Shown: positions 24,040 to 36,700 of the stretch, piece after piece
Numbering within the stretch: the first letter of the stretch is position 1
How the letters are laid out: each line of letters opens with the position of its first letter
DNA from: Sclerodactyla briareus
Taxonomy: Eukaryota; Echinodermata; Holothuroidea; Dendrochirotida; Sclerodactylidae
NCBI GenBank assembly: GCA_026419785.1
Contig: JAODTK010001221.1
Coordinates: 62,001 to 126,000 of the forward strand
Length of the DNA stretch: 64,000 nt
Reading direction: 5' to 3'
Made by a program: the position numbers and the translations under genes
Notes under the pieces: model-generated
Databases searched by the model: none
What the model was told of the DNA's origin: nothing
Seen by the model: the letters and a program-made list of their open reading frames with translations, nothing else

Positions 24040-24104
24040 CCGTCGCTCCAGCCCCTTCTGGCCTCATTTAATGCAACTGCCTCCCCAGGGTTTATGACCA
24101 TGAG
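24040..24104 (+). CDS. Possible short internal exon, function unknown
   Basis: A pyrimidine-rich acceptor (TTTTTCTCGCCTTTCTACAG, ending 24039) precedes 65 bases that are open in one frame (begins PSLQPLL, ends GFMTM) and end at a full-consensus donor, ATGAG|GTGAGC, at 24105. The segment is too short for the open frame itself to be informative; the case rests on the paired splice consensus. I do not recognise the peptide. The tandemly duplicated donor motif 440 bases upstream could belong to the same transcript. A chance pairing of splice-like sites is a real alternative. Confidence 0.25.
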
Positions 24105-27100
24105 GTGAGCCTTTGGACTATAGATGTGGTCGAGGCTTCCAGGAAACCAACACTGGCTGATGAATGGGAGACATTAATGATGAGGTTGCTTAAGAATTCA
24201 CTGAGACTGGAGTTACCTTCACAGAGGTGTGGGCTTAACATTGTGGTTATTGAGGAATTAAAGGGCAGATCCAAGGGTCGAGTCACATACATTGAGTGAA
24301 AAGGACAAAAAAGTGGTACCATTCCAATTGCAGTTTTTGTGAAGAGGCTCCTCCTTATGGTACAGTATATAAGCTGTGCGTAGAGACTGCTGTATTACCA
24401 AGAAACCTTTCCATTCAGTAGCAACAGGCGGAGAAACAACAGCAAAGTTCGCAAGTTACTATGAAGCAGGGGTGGCCCAGGACCGGTCAAAGATTTTCAG
24501 GCTTCCTCAACAGGAAGGGCATGAAATGTTGAACAAATGAGACCCACAAGCTCGTGTATATATTATATACTTTTGGAGCCAACATATCTGGGATCATGTC
24601 AGGAAGTCCACACTTTGCATCTCGGCCCTCTTAGAAACAAAAATTATTCAAAGGGGAGGTACCCCTAGACCACTCCTCCAGGACGACAGTCACTATAACC
24701 CATCTTGCGCCTCCCCATCCCAATTCTAGATCTAGCTACATCCCTACCCTGAGACAGTTTGGAATGTCCCCTGATGCTTGTATCAACCTGGGCAGTTATT
24801 ATGACCCCAGGGAGTAAGCCACTGTCATCATGGAAAACTTTGTACGTGTGTACTTGCAAGGGTGCAACCACTTGTGATGTTGAAACAGGGGCCCAAACAA
24901 GTGGGCAATAAAAAGCAATGTTGTTGTCTTAGCAAAAAACGTAATGTTCAGTCGGCTAACAGAATGTAGACACACTACAAATTAATAAGATTCAGGGAAA
25001 CAGAGTTAGGGTAACACCCTAGGAGTCCGATTAGATTAGTGATGGTCTAAAAATTCTGTACACGATCAGCCTCTTATGGAGGTCGTCATGAGAGGTCATG
25101 GGCCTAGCCACTATTCTATGGTATCCCCTAGATGGGAGAAGTAGCAGTCTCCGTTTTTTTTTTCCACAAGTTATTGAAAATAATGGTGTCCATGTGCCCA
25201 TGAAATGGAGTTTGGCATGGAATAATTCAGTAGTTGGAACATTTGTCTTGAAGTTTGTGTGAGTATCCACCCGGTAGCCTAGATTTACTGCCCCTCAACC
25301 CTGGTAACAAAATAAACCAACCTGCTATAAATAAACCTGAATTCTTCAAACTTTTCTACTCACTTATTTGACCACCATAAATTACACTACCATATGGTGG
25401 TCATCACCATAGAATAAAGCTTGGATGTACAATTGTACATTGCAAATGATCGAGTAGGGGAGTTTACTACCCACCGTATTCATCCTAAATAGCGCCCTCA
25501 GCTTCCGGGCACCACCCGAAAACTCGCAGAGTGGGTGCTGATGAGCCCCTATTAAACACAGTAGGCTAACGTTAGGCTAATGTTATTGTTATGCATGATC
25601 ACATGTATTGACAATGGGCACAACAATGTTTTATCCTGCATTTTTCCTTCTAGGTTGTGTGAGTGCGGCTGGACGCGGCTTGTATACATGATATGTGGAG
25701 GACGCAAAGTCGGACTGTACTTGTATTTGGTTGATGGATTAACCGTATTGAGTAGATGTTTCCTATTGTTTTGGGAAGAGGTCATAGGTTATTTGGGATC
25801 AGCAGAGGCAAAGAAGTGAATTTTTTAAGCAGCTTCATCTCCGTGCCCGTTTGTCAAATTGTGGAATAATTTTAGGTAGATTAGTAGGAAGTGGAAATAT
25901 AGTGATATTACCTGAATTAATCTGAAAGGGTCGAAAGTTCCAAAAGTGATCTCCTTTGGATATTTCATGAACGAAACAATAGGGGGATGTCCTAATGGAA
26001 AGTTTTGTTCATTAATATGCGAAATACATCTGTGACCTTTTTGACCTTGTGGACTTTTTGGACACAACTGGATTTGTCTCGCAGAAATGGAACCAAAAAG
26101 GCAATATCAATTTGTTGTACCACTCAAGTGATCAAATGAGAGTGCCCCCCCCCCCCAGTCGCCGCCTACCCGTCACCGGTGTCCGACACTGCTGAACAGT
26201 AAACACGTACAACCCAGCAGCTGCAGTATTAAATATTTGTGTACACGTTGTATGCAGCAAATGAAATAAGAAAACTGAACGTGTGCACGGTGCACTGTTC
26301 TTTCCGTTTTCTTTCACAGCTTAACTGAACGTGGTTCGGTTTATTCCTGCGATTTTATTCGTAAATGCTGATGTATGATGTACCTTTCTATTGTGCTCAT
26401 AATTCAAGTTATTGAGGTTTTAGTGAAAGGTCATGAAAGCACACTCCTCTAAAAGGGCTCTGACTTGAGACCAGAAGATCCGGTGACTCGCCATTTAATG
26501 TATTGAAATAGGTTTGTCGACCTCAACCTATTGACCTTTGCACGAAGGTAGAAATGTCAAAGGTCAAATTCTCTAAAGAAAAGTGCCACCATTTTAAGAG
26601 AAAATGGATGTGGAAATGAATTAGCCACCACACCTTTGATATCTGATGACACGGATGAAGTTTGTGATTTAAACCAATCCCAGCACTTTCTAACCTCCCT
26701 ATCTCCCATTCTCGAGTTGATGTCCTAATGTTAGTAGACCTAAATAGAACCTCCAAGCACCAACCTCCAGATTTCTTGAATTTCTGAAGGTTTACCGTTC
26801 ATTTAACACCATGAAAATTGTAAAACTCTTTGGCGTCATTTGAGGTCATTTCATTTATGCTGTTTAAATGTTCATATCAGTCAAACGCTGATGCTATGGA
26901 ATGATCACGCCTGCTTAATATACCATTCCACCCCCCCAAAAAGCAAGGACTCACTACGCAGCGTTGTGTTCTTGTTGACTAATTTGACAAAGCTGTATCA
27001 CCTGAATTTCACTGACCAGTCCAACATCGTCTCCGTACATTTGTGTAATAATCATTATTTGCAATGATCAATTTTTTTTTTCGGGGGAACTTCTCCTTAT

Positions 27101-27458
27101 TTTCAACGGTATCCTTATAGCTGTCTACCTAAAATGAATTAATGGTGTTCTCAGGAAAAAATGGCAGGCTCAAAGCCACCTGTTCCTTAACTAAATAACC
27201 ACAACCTGTAATTGATTGAAAGTAACCATTGTTTTGCTTCCATAGCCAGGAAGGACCTTTTATGGTCAGGCAGGGGTGTGTATTGAATCATATTGCCTGA
27301 ATCATATTCGAAAAGCCCCCTACCCTCCCCCAACAGAAAAGACGGACAGATTTATCTGTATTGGGTGTGTAGAGAAATTGCCAGTATAGGATCCATCTGG
27401 GGGATTGTTTCAGCTCAAATTTTCCCAGTATGCTGCAAATCTTAGTGGTGACGCCCGC
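24105..27458. other. Unassigned stretch
   Basis: No gene is recognised. A 64-codon open frame (24105-24299) has no family resemblance and would start in the intron of the candidate exon above. A C12 tract lies at 26145-26156. TGACCTTTTTGACC near 26032 is two half-sites with three-base spacing. Confidence 0.4.
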
Positions 27459-27878
27459 TTAAAGGGAAATTCCAGCCAAAAATATTCAAATGTCATATGA
27501 TTGGCCTTAAAATTCATGCCAATCAAACTTTGTTTCATGTTCATAGCATGTTCCGTTATGAAGTTATGAATTTTCGAAGATTAACAAATAATCACTGCTA
27601 ATTTGGCAATTTGCAAATTGGCAACATTTGATTAAGTCATATCTAATCTAACCATTTGAGAGAAATTTAAAAATAAGGTCTTTTCCCCTTATGATTGGTA
27701 GATAAGACGTCACATAAAGGTTGCCAGTTTGCCGAAATCAGCAAATTATATGGAAATTTGAGAAGCCATAACTTTTCAACCGAACCAGCTATGAACCTGG
27801 AACAAAGTGATATTTGAATGATTTTTTATTCTCTTCAACTTAAGAAGAGTAATAATTTTGGCTGGAATTTCCCTTTAA
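27459..27878. mobile_element. 420 bp MITE with 28 bp terminal inverted repeats, TTAA at both ends
   Basis: The first 28 bases (starting TTAAAGGGAAATTCCAGCC) and the reverse complement of the last 28 match at 27 of 28 positions. TTAA occurs at 27459-27462 and 27875-27878. If TTAA is the duplicated target site, this fits piggyBac-type insertion, although the termini would then read AGGG...CCCT rather than the usual CCCT...AGGG. If TTAA belongs to the inverted repeat, the superfamily stays open. There is no transposase frame, so it is non-autonomous. The interior is AT-rich. Confidence 0.88.
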
Positions 27879-29711
27879 TAGACAACTTAATATGCACTTG
27901 TATGTAGTCTGATGGATATCACCAGCAATTTTGCATCCCCCCCCACCCCCTGTTATTGATTACAGCCATTATTTGATTTTTTTCTTCATTCAACGTTCTT
28001 CATGGTTAGGATCTGCTATGGTTAGACTTGGCTAGCTGGTAAAATCTGGCTTTGTCTCCCGTATTTTGAACTGTTGAGTAGGGATCAGCTCAGATGACCA
28101 ATCTTGATTGAAGCTGCTCATACAGTGGCTATAACTATAGTGTTAGAGTGGCAATGTGTCTGTTAGCTCAGGCATTTGATTGACCATTGGTTTGGCTTGA
28201 CCACTGGATTTGGACAGGTGCACCCCTCCCTTTCATGAGATCCTGCATTAGCAGTCATTATTGACGTCAATGATGTTCTGTAACCACTGTTCTCTTTTAG
28301 TGGCATTTGTCAAGACTAGAGCCCTAGGTCAAAGGCTGAAGGTCCTTTGTCTTGACCACAAGAATGCTTTGATGGATGGCCTGGATTCCTGGCCAGGGTC
28401 AGGACCACATGAACAATAGCAGTAGCTCAGGGGTGTGGTGCTGAATAATTAGTTTCATTCAACATGAGAGTGGACCATAAGAACACATTGATCCTGTAGT
28501 TTGGTGCCTGAATAGTCCCCAAGAAGTGAGAATGTTTCTACCAGTTCAAAGCAGCATGGGCATAATATAAGCTTTGTTGGCAGAGGTTTGTCACTGTGTG
28601 ATGCAGGAAGCTGCTGGAGGGGGTGGGGGGCTGTTCACGGGGAAGGGGTTAGGTGGTGGCAACTGTCTAGTTCCCAGATCAACAGGTTTTCACATTCAAC
28701 AACAATTTTGGTTTTCTTCGGACTATTCAATTTAGGTCATGGACATATATTATATAGATGATATATATTAAGGTTTGCATTTCCTATCGCTTCTTTTTGA
28801 AGGGATGGCTGAGAATTTCTTTATTTCGGGCCATTCAAGAAGAACAGGTTGCAATTAGAATGTTTCTAGTATGTGCAATAAATTGTACCACTTTGGCATG
28901 TAAGGGCTACCCCTGCCTGACAGACAGATAATAATGGCAGGATGTATATATATGTGACTACATTGACACAACCAGTGACATCGCCAGCTATGAAAGTTTC
29001 GAGGAGGGGGACTCCAGTCTGTTTCCCCCTCCACTCTGAGAATTTTTCTTTCCTAATGGAGGGCTGTCATGGATCAATATATCTATAGTGAAGCAAATAC
29101 AGATAAGGTGAATTTTAGTTGACTCCCATTAGAGGCTTCTCCTATACTAAATATCCAACACATTAATATTACAACATGTTTTTTTGAATACCACGTATGC
29201 ACAGAGGTCATGATTTCTCTGCCAATTACAAGTTGCTTGGGCAATCAACCTTTCTTTTTCCCTCTAAATTAGGGCAAACCAAAAAAGAATTCATGCCTTG
29301 CAAACAATAATTTTACCAGTATATATTATTTATCTATTGTGGTTTCAATAATTACAAATGGCAAAATACTGACTTGAATAGTATAATTCTTTTAGTTTAA
29401 TTTTGAATTCCAATACATCAGTGTTGAGAATCTTCAGTTTTGCTGACTTGCCTATGCTCCACTCCAGCAGATTTGTTCAAATGAACAAAGGCGGACATAT
29501 CCAAACCCAACACCCCAAGTTGGCGCATGGTCTGCATGTTGCCTTGTTATATTTATGATATTTCAATTTACTTCTGGAAAATTTGAGGAACCTATGACAC
29601 CACAGGGGAACAATGCAAAGGCCACTCATTGACCCTATACAGTATATACTTCTTGTTTGTGACATGATACCAGGAAGACGAAAGAAGGTTTTTACTTCAA
29701 GATTCTTGTTG
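27879..29711. other. Unassigned stretch
   Basis: No gene is recognised. CTGTCATGGATCAATAT near 29066 and GGTCATGATTTCTCTGCCA near 29209 recur in the same order and similar spacing near 38540 and 38671, suggesting a further weak dispersed repeat pair. Confidence 0.4.
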
Positions 29712-29915
29712 GACTATTTCGTGAACGATGTTGTAGGTATTTTGGATACCATCTATAGTTTGTCTGGTACACGGTTTTAAAAGCCCTGGGGTTCCCTTTG
29801 TGATGTCCTGGGGCCAATTTTGTAATAGCTGGTTGTGCCTTATCGGTACACTCGCATCGGCTGGAATTTGTCTGGGGTTTCAGCTGTTATGAGGAATAAA
29901 TAAAAAAGTACCAAA
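29712..29915 (+). repeat. Dispersed repeat R3, copy 2
   Basis: Partner of 16560-16815 in the same orientation. Confidence 0.65.
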
Positions 29916-30663
29916 AGAAGTCCAATTATATTTACACAAACATTGGCCTTTAGAAACATAACTGCCATGATTGATTGATCGCAGTCTAATCCAAAAACAA
30001 AAAGAAATCAAGACAGTTCTTCCCAATTTCGGACAATTTATGCTTGTGAACACAATAACAAGATCATCCACAAACATGCCCCAAAATTCCAGGAATTCAT
30101 GCTGTCTCACTACTTGACACAAGGTTCCAGGTGGCAATTATGATCGGAGCGATGTCACGTTCGAACTGGCTGTACTCATGTAAGCCTTGTTTTATATGAC
30201 GCTGGCCCTTGGCCGGCTGGACACGCGTTGCGCGTGGATGAGGCTGATTAACGGCCTTTAAATATGTGCGTTGGTTGTATGGGAAGATCAATGTTCCGTT
30301 GCCATGCCCAGAGGGAGAGTTGGCCATTGCATGCTTCATAATGAGGTGGGCAGTGAGTATCGTTGTTCGCATAGTCCAGGACCCGCGGTAATTACATTGT
30401 GATGGGTCGTTTCATATGCTGACTTGCGGGGTAGCAGCTTAATAAGAGAGGAGTTAGGGGAGGATGCTGTGGGCACACAAGGAAATACAGCCTGAAGATG
30501 GTGCCTGCGTGTCGTTTGAGGAACATACCGGAAAGAACCCCCCACCCCTACCCTCAAGAGTGATCGGGGGGGGGGGGTGAAAAGAATTTCATGGAGGGTT
30601 GTCTCCGGCCGCCAAAAAAGTTGATTAGTAGCCCCAAGTAGGTGAGAAACAAATGGTAGTGAA
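29916..30663. other. Unassigned stretch with an unrecognised minus-strand open frame
   Basis: A 91-codon frame on the minus strand (30097-30372) is open with ordinary amino-acid composition but has no motif I recognise and no clear splice boundaries. A G10 tract lies near 30567. Confidence 0.3.
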
Positions 30664-31042
30664 CAGTGGGTACGTAAGAGGGGGGGAGTTGGGGGGTTGG
30701 AGTTGGGGTCAGAACCCCCCCTTGACCTTGTGACCACTCAATTTTCAACACAAAAACAACGGAGGGGGGGGGGGGGAGGTGGGGGGGTTGGAGTGGGGTT
30801 CAGAACCACCCTTGACCCTTGTGACCACTCAATTTTCAACACAAAAAGAACTGTATTAACTCTCAGTAGATGGTTTACAGATATTGGTAATCAAATGGTG
30901 CAGCCACATGTGTCACTGTCTGGGCCCATAAATTGCATTTATTTGCCAATAGGGAGGGTGGTGGGGCTGGCGATGAACGCAGGCCACACTTCCCTTGGGT
31001 CTGAACTGCAGCCCATCAGACGAACCTCTAGGTACACTACTG
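30664..31042. mobile_element. hAT-type MITE (G-rich family) with internal tandem duplication
   Basis: It starts CAGTGGGTACGT and ends GGTACACTACTG, an imperfect inverted repeat with CAG...CTG termini. The flanks are GTAGTGAA (left) and GTCAGTGAA (right), an 8 bp target-site duplication with one inserted base, as expected for hAT insertion. Inside, an ~85 base unit (GGGGTTGGAG...TCAATTTTCAACACAAAAA) is present twice, at about 30679-30760 and 30761-30851, with G-run length differing. The relative at 54181-54480 shares the G-run, TCAGAAC, TTGCCAATAGGGAGG and CACACTTCCCTTGGGT. There is no transposase. Confidence 0.75.
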
Positions 31043-31684
31043 GTCAGTGAACACCAGAGAGTTACGGTAGCTCTGCAACAACCAAACCATCGATGATGTT
31101 GTACTCCCATCCTACCAGTCATAATTGGGGATTGTGAGGAGCCTAGAATATGATCTGTGCTAAAATGGCGTATTTTACATCTCACTCAGGATTGTTCAAG
31201 TGTGTGCCCACAATTCCCATGATCGGAAGGGCGCAAGAGCACTTCGGTTGTGAAAAATGTGCAGTATAGGCAATATACTCTTCACAATTCAATCCGATTG
31301 GTCGGAACTTGGTACCCATGTCTGCTCTGTGGAATCTCTGATGAGATTCAGAAAGTGGGCATTGCTACATGTCCCCTGCTCTCTATTTTGAGGGTTTTAC
31401 ATGAAAATACAGAGTTTGTCCGATTTACACGGAACTGAAATTTGATCCCCCCAAAAACTTGACAGTGATTTCTTCTGCTTCTGCTTGGTACTCGTTAAAA
31501 CCTCTTTCGGGTATCACAACGAGGATGTTGAACATCACGCAGCAATAGTAACTGTGTGTGGGCAGGCTGGCCCTAAACTGAGGCTTTCCTTACTGGGTAG
31601 GTGTAACATCTGGATCATTCAGTATGTCATAGTTTGGGGTAGAACTGCCGGAAGGAGTGTATTAGTGGGATTTTGATTAGTGGC
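31043..31684. other. Unassigned stretch
   Basis: Nothing is recognised. Confidence 0.4.
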
Positions 31685-31935
31685 ACAGGCTACCAATTCT
31701 CAGTTCATCCGGAACTGCCACCAGAGGTCAAATTTGTATTTTTTTTAGATTTGCAACTTATCAGATTTAAACAAAAGTTGTCAGATTTGAACAAAATTTG
31801 TGGATGTGGACTGTTGTTGGTTCTAAACAAACATGAAAGTTCATTCAGGTCCAAACTTGCATAATTATGCGATTCTTTAACTTTGTCGTATTTTAACGAA
31901 ACTTGGAGGATTGTGGACTACAGTTGGTCACGAAC
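31685..31935 (+). repeat. Decayed R1-related repeat
   Basis: Repeated TCAGATTTGAACAAAATTTG-like segments, CTTGCATAATTATGC and GTATTTTAACGAAACTTGG followed by GGATTGTGGACTACAGTTGG correspond to the TTGCAT and TTGGATTTTCATGAAACTTGG landmarks of R1. Confidence 0.5.
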
Positions 31936-31984
31936 AACAGGTAAGTCACTCGAGGTTGAATGGAACATTGTGTAATGTGTTCTC

Positions 31985-32066
31985 TCCAAATGAGGTCCAC
32001 AATGGTAAGCTCTGTGGATATATGCACATGGACTGTTTACCCGGTGCCTGCACATGTCGAGTCTTG
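31985..32066 (+). repeat. Repeat R4, third copy
   Basis: It contains GAGGTCCA, AAGCTCTG, ATATATGCACATG, GTTTACCCGG and GCCTGCACATGTC, collinear with 19986-20160. The hairpin survives only partly (ACTG/CGGT with a G-T pair). Confidence 0.6.
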
Positions 32067-33545
32067 GCTTTGCCACCCATGAAATCTACGAGGCTCAGTT
32101 TGCATCGATTTATGTTATCGCTAACATTCAGATAACGTGAGGTCAGCTAGATCAATAAGGTGCCGCCAGCGTTGGCCTGGCCAATCGGCTATGCCTTTGT
32201 CTCTACATTAATTAGAGCAGCTGTGTAATGTGGCCTGTGACAAATCAATATCACACTGGATGATCCTCCTTGTGGCAAGTAAACAGTAGCAGTGCACAAA
32301 GGTTGTATCTTATATTGAGGCATTAATAGCAGCTATTATTATAACATTGTTGTAATGTTTGTGGTGGTGTGTCCATTTTCCTGATGAATTCTGAGCGTGC
32401 TACATTATTCAAACTTGGAAGAGGGTATACATGCTTCCATGATTGTGGGATGCCTGAATAAATATCCGGTACGTACACACACACTAATATATAACTACCA
32501 ATAGTGGAGTATAATGCGGTGTATAAATATCCATGCTTGGTGGGGTCGCAAACAAGCCATGGTGTAAGGTGGGCTTTGAAGGATTCTGAATTGACGATGG
32601 CTATGGAGTAATGGTGGTTCCACGCCAGTGGACAGCCATTATTATGTGGCATGGAGTCCTTTAAGAAGTTGTCTTGGAGGGACAATTGGTAGTGGTTTAA
32701 GTGCAGTCATGCTTAGCTAGTTGGAGGGATGGTTGTCTGTCGGAGCGTGAATGGGTTTTGGTCGAGTGTCATGCACCATTAGGCACTCTCCCTTTTGAAG
32801 AATGTTGCAGGCGCGTCATGCCTCGGTGCATAAGAACCGTTGTCTCTGTCAGGGAGTGATAATGGAAGGTCATAATCAGTATTGTATCCCAAGTGGGGTT
32901 TGCTTTCTAATGATGGTATCGGCAATCATGTTGTTTTTGCCACAGTTGGACAACTGCTCTGTTTATAGTTCATGAGGGGACAACGTGAATATTAAATAAG
33001 CTATAGGTTCTAAAATCCGCATCACTAGCAAACCGTTACAAGTTGAACGTTCAACATGGGACAAGAGCACTTTGTGTTCATATTATTCTTGTGCGGCAAC
33101 CTATGGAACATTTTTTTCCTAACTCTACAAATTTGACCCAAGACTTCTGTTAACTATCTGAATTCTTCTGAATCGGGATCCACCCCCCCCCCCCCCTCTC
33201 ATGAATACCCCAACTATTTTCCAAGGTGTGGAAGTGCTGGTGGAACAGTGAACAACTAGAACGAGCAAAACGTAGGCTAACGTTAAAAGTGGTCCCATGT
33301 TCGGCTTTGTTCAATGGTGCAAAGGTCATGGTCAGTAGTGGAATTATGTTGGGAGAGCTTTGTTTACTCGCTAACGAATGCATGAGCCACATCGTTTAAT
33401 GGCAATGGTATGTGATTTTGGTGGCGGAAATTACCTGGGAGGGGTGGTCAGTTGGTTGCCAGTCGCCAATCTTCTGTTTTCCGTCAGATTAGGAGTAGGA
33501 AATATGACTTAGCATATGGTGTACAGGTAAGTATTCTCCTCAGTT
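32067..33545. other. Unassigned stretch with an isolated consensus splice donor
   Basis: A C14 tract lies at 33183-33196. GTACAG|GTAAGTATT at 33527 is a full-consensus 5' splice site on the plus strand, but the upstream sequence is not open in a convincing frame. A non-coding first exon is possible. Confidence 0.35.
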
Positions 33546-33574
33546 AATTCCCCTACCAATTAGTTAGGGGAATT
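33546..33574. other. Perfect 10 bp inverted repeat
   Basis: AATTCCCCTA (33546-33555) and TAGGGGAATT (33565-33574) flank a 9-base loop. It lies 14 bases downstream of the splice donor at 33527-33532. Confidence 0.6.
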
Positions 33575-33675
33575 TAACCCTAACATAAGGTCAAACATCC
33601 ACGTCCCGTAAGTTAGCTAGGACCTTCTTCAATGTAATAACTCTATACAACAAAGGCATTCATTAAACCCCCAGA

Positions 33676-33759
33676 ATCTTACAGTGCTGGATAAAAATCT
33701 TATAGTGTTCGATAAAAATCTTACGGTGTGGATGAAAATCTTAGTGTTGGGATATAATC
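33676..33759 (+). repeat. Minisatellite, about 21 bp unit, four copies
   Basis: Units read ATCTTACAGTGCTGGATAAA with substitutions and small length changes, four in tandem. Non-coding. Confidence 0.8.
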
Positions 33760-36700
33760 AACTGGTTGGCATGTTGATTCCCGAGATAATGTACCAGGGA
33801 AACAAGGGGACTGTGTGTAGCACTGTTGATGATGGAAGATATAGAACCTAGTCAGGACCTGATTGATGGAACAAAATGCTGCATCAAATACTGAATAAAT
33901 CCCTAGCCATGGTAGCTGCCCTGCATGTCATGATGCCATCAGAGATCACTAAAGGGGTGGGAATCGTCCACCTGGGACTAGCTACCCTGGAATAAGCCCC
34001 TATCCTCCCCCTTCCTCCCCTTACACCAATGGCTGGTGTCAGTCTCCCGCTTACCTGGCATGGATATGGGATACCATCAGCATGTTCTGTGGCCCCCATC
34101 CCCCTGGCCTCCCCTCCCCAGACACTCCCTTTACGGCACCATCTCTAGATCCTGTCTTTGGATCCATCCACACCTCTCCTGAAACCTACCAGTACCCCTC
34201 TTTTATTCTAATCCTCTCAGCAATTTGTCTCTCGTTGCTTCGGACAAGTCCACCTATGCAGGGAACAGTCTTGGCTCACAAAACAGTCAACTGTCAATTC
34301 CTCTTCTCACTATTGCACATGTTTGACCGCTGCATCTCATAATCTGTGTGTTTTGCATACCTAGCGGTCCATCCGTTGGCGCGGACATCCTGCCCCGAAC
34401 AGTGCATACATAATGAAGGGCTCACATTACCTGCGCCAGCATAGCAGCGTGGAGGCCGTGGGTCTGTTAAATGGATGTGCCAGAGCATTCACGTTTCCTG
34501 AGCTTGTGTGCTGGAAAGGAAGGTAGAACTGACCTCTCTCATCCTATGACAAAAAGTCATTAAATGAAAACTGACCACTGGTCATTGACAGGCTCAAAGA
34601 ACTGACCATTATTAATAATACTGCAGGCGGCTGTTGGCCACTGGAAAATTACTTAATTTTGTAGATAAATGCCCGAGGGATTAGTCCAATTGGGTTCACA
34701 AAATAGGTTAGGCAGGTTGGGGAAGAATGCTGTCAGCAACTGTGAGGCTAGCGGGAGGGTTTTATATAAAGGTCCCCTTTGTTCCTTCACAGGCTTTATA
34801 AGTAGGTTATGGCTGGGCTCTGTTTGTTTATGTCAATGGAGAAAGCTGTCAGTGCTTAGAACATTAGAAGGGGAGGTCAGTGAAGAGAGGAAGATGGATG
34901 AAACATCAGGGGATGTGGCTCCGTGGCTGCTGGTCGGTGGATGGGCAGCTGTCATATTAGAATGTTCTGCATACTGACGTGACATAGAGGCATGCCAATC
35001 GCTTTGTTGGGGCAGCTGGGTGGCCAAGCTGTTGTGTAGTAGTAGTAGGCACTAGAGGATTGGCGGTGATTAGTATGTAATCTGGCGTCATACAGCAATG
35101 GCCCCAGCCCACATCACACAGAAAATTTGTCCATGGGATGGGGGAGGGGGAGGGAATGGAAGTTTAAGATCAAGAAATTTTTTTTGCAAACTGCCAGTGG
35201 GTGCACCACTGTAGGGGGATTGATCACTGGTGTTTGCGGTGTGGTGGTAGTCGATCAGGGGGGGGGGGGGGGGGGAGGGCAGGGGTGGTCATGGGTACAG
35301 TGGCGCACATCCATGGGGGGGCGGCAGATTGTGATGGGCCCTTGCCTTGAACCAGGCATTACTGTGTCAAGGAAGCATCGCCAGAGAGTGGGGGTTAATG
35401 TCTCCCATTCCCAGCGGGATGTGCGCCCACGCTCGGTATGACAAATTTTCATGGGGGTGGGTATTTCAAGCAACATGGCGTGCTAAGGTGTGTATGTCTA
35501 CGAGTGAAATTGGCATTACTCAAAAAGAGGATGGGGGTGATACCTTCCCACTTACTGCCTAATATCAATTAATCTGGGTTTTGAGATGGTCAAGTTTGCT
35601 TCTACAGGTAAAAATTTTCCCATTCAAAACAATGTATGTCACTCTCACTGACTTAGAGTGGATGAAGAGGTCTTTAGGTGGGGTCTCGTTGGTTGCAGTA
35701 GGCCTCAGAACAACCAAATTGACGCTTCAAATGGTTCCATGGGTTCCGGGGAGGGAAGGAAAATCTATGATTACAGAGGACTGAACTTACGAAGACAGGT
35801 GAAAAGTAGAAAAAACCTAAACTGTATGATATAATGAGCTCCTAATACCCTAATAGAAAGTGAAGTGTGTAGGATAACAGAATGAAAAAAAAAACAGTCA
35901 GAGTCAAAATTTATTGGTCTCCCCTTGAACTTCGCTAACACAATGGTGTCTGTTGTCGTAAAGTAAAGAAGTGCCCAATCTCATGCTGGGACCGGTGACC
36001 TATCTACCCCTATTTCTATGGATGTAGACAGCATCAACTGAAGGCAATGTTGGGTGTTGAAGAATCGCATTTGTTGTGGTACGGACTCTCCTCCTCATGA
36101 ATGACAAGGAATGCCGTCCCGGCAGTCAACCAAAGCACTGGTGAGCACGTATCTGAACATTGACGGCACTTTATTACGGTGTACTGCTCGCCATAATAAG
36201 TCTAATACCCTATTGATTCTTCATGTGTCCGGTCTACGCCCTAAATACGTACGCCTGTGTTATAATACTTTGTTCCTTGTTCACCGTTAGCGAATTGTTC
36301 GTGACGTATATTACAGTATGGGAAACGTACATCGGGTATGTTTTAAACACATCTCTAACATACACCTAACGTGTAACCCATAATTTCCCGTACGTTAAAA
36401 TTTTTGGGCATTGCCAAACAATTTTTTGGGGGTCTCTGCGTACTGTAACCTTAAAAAAGGCGTTACTCACCGATTCTATGACTACACCCAGCTTCCTGTA
36501 GCTGGTCAGCGTTGAGCGGTGTGGGCGGAAAAATTCATAAGTTACTTAAAAAAGCACACAACTTGGAGACAAGTTGTCGACTCTAATTTGTCTATTAGTA
36601 CAATTCTTGCCGATGATCCAAAAATGTGTAAAAATTTGCAAGAGGAGATTCGCCTGATTGTGAGCCATTGCCTCCCTCTCTTACCTCCTGGGTGCCCATG

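Noticed and set aside
24467-24500. CAGGGGTGGCCCAGG as a hAT terminus
   Set aside because: No matching inverted end or duplicated flank was found within several kilobases.
29880-30137. A MFVDDLVIVF segment on the minus strand resembling a reverse-transcriptase VDD motif
   Set aside because: The surrounding blocks expected of LTR or non-LTR reverse transcriptases are absent in all frames, so a chance match is more likely.
36310-36450. Large inverted repeat around 36.3-36.4 kb (ACGTAC and AACATA words)
   Set aside because: Only short 6-8 base arms pair; extended arms do not match.
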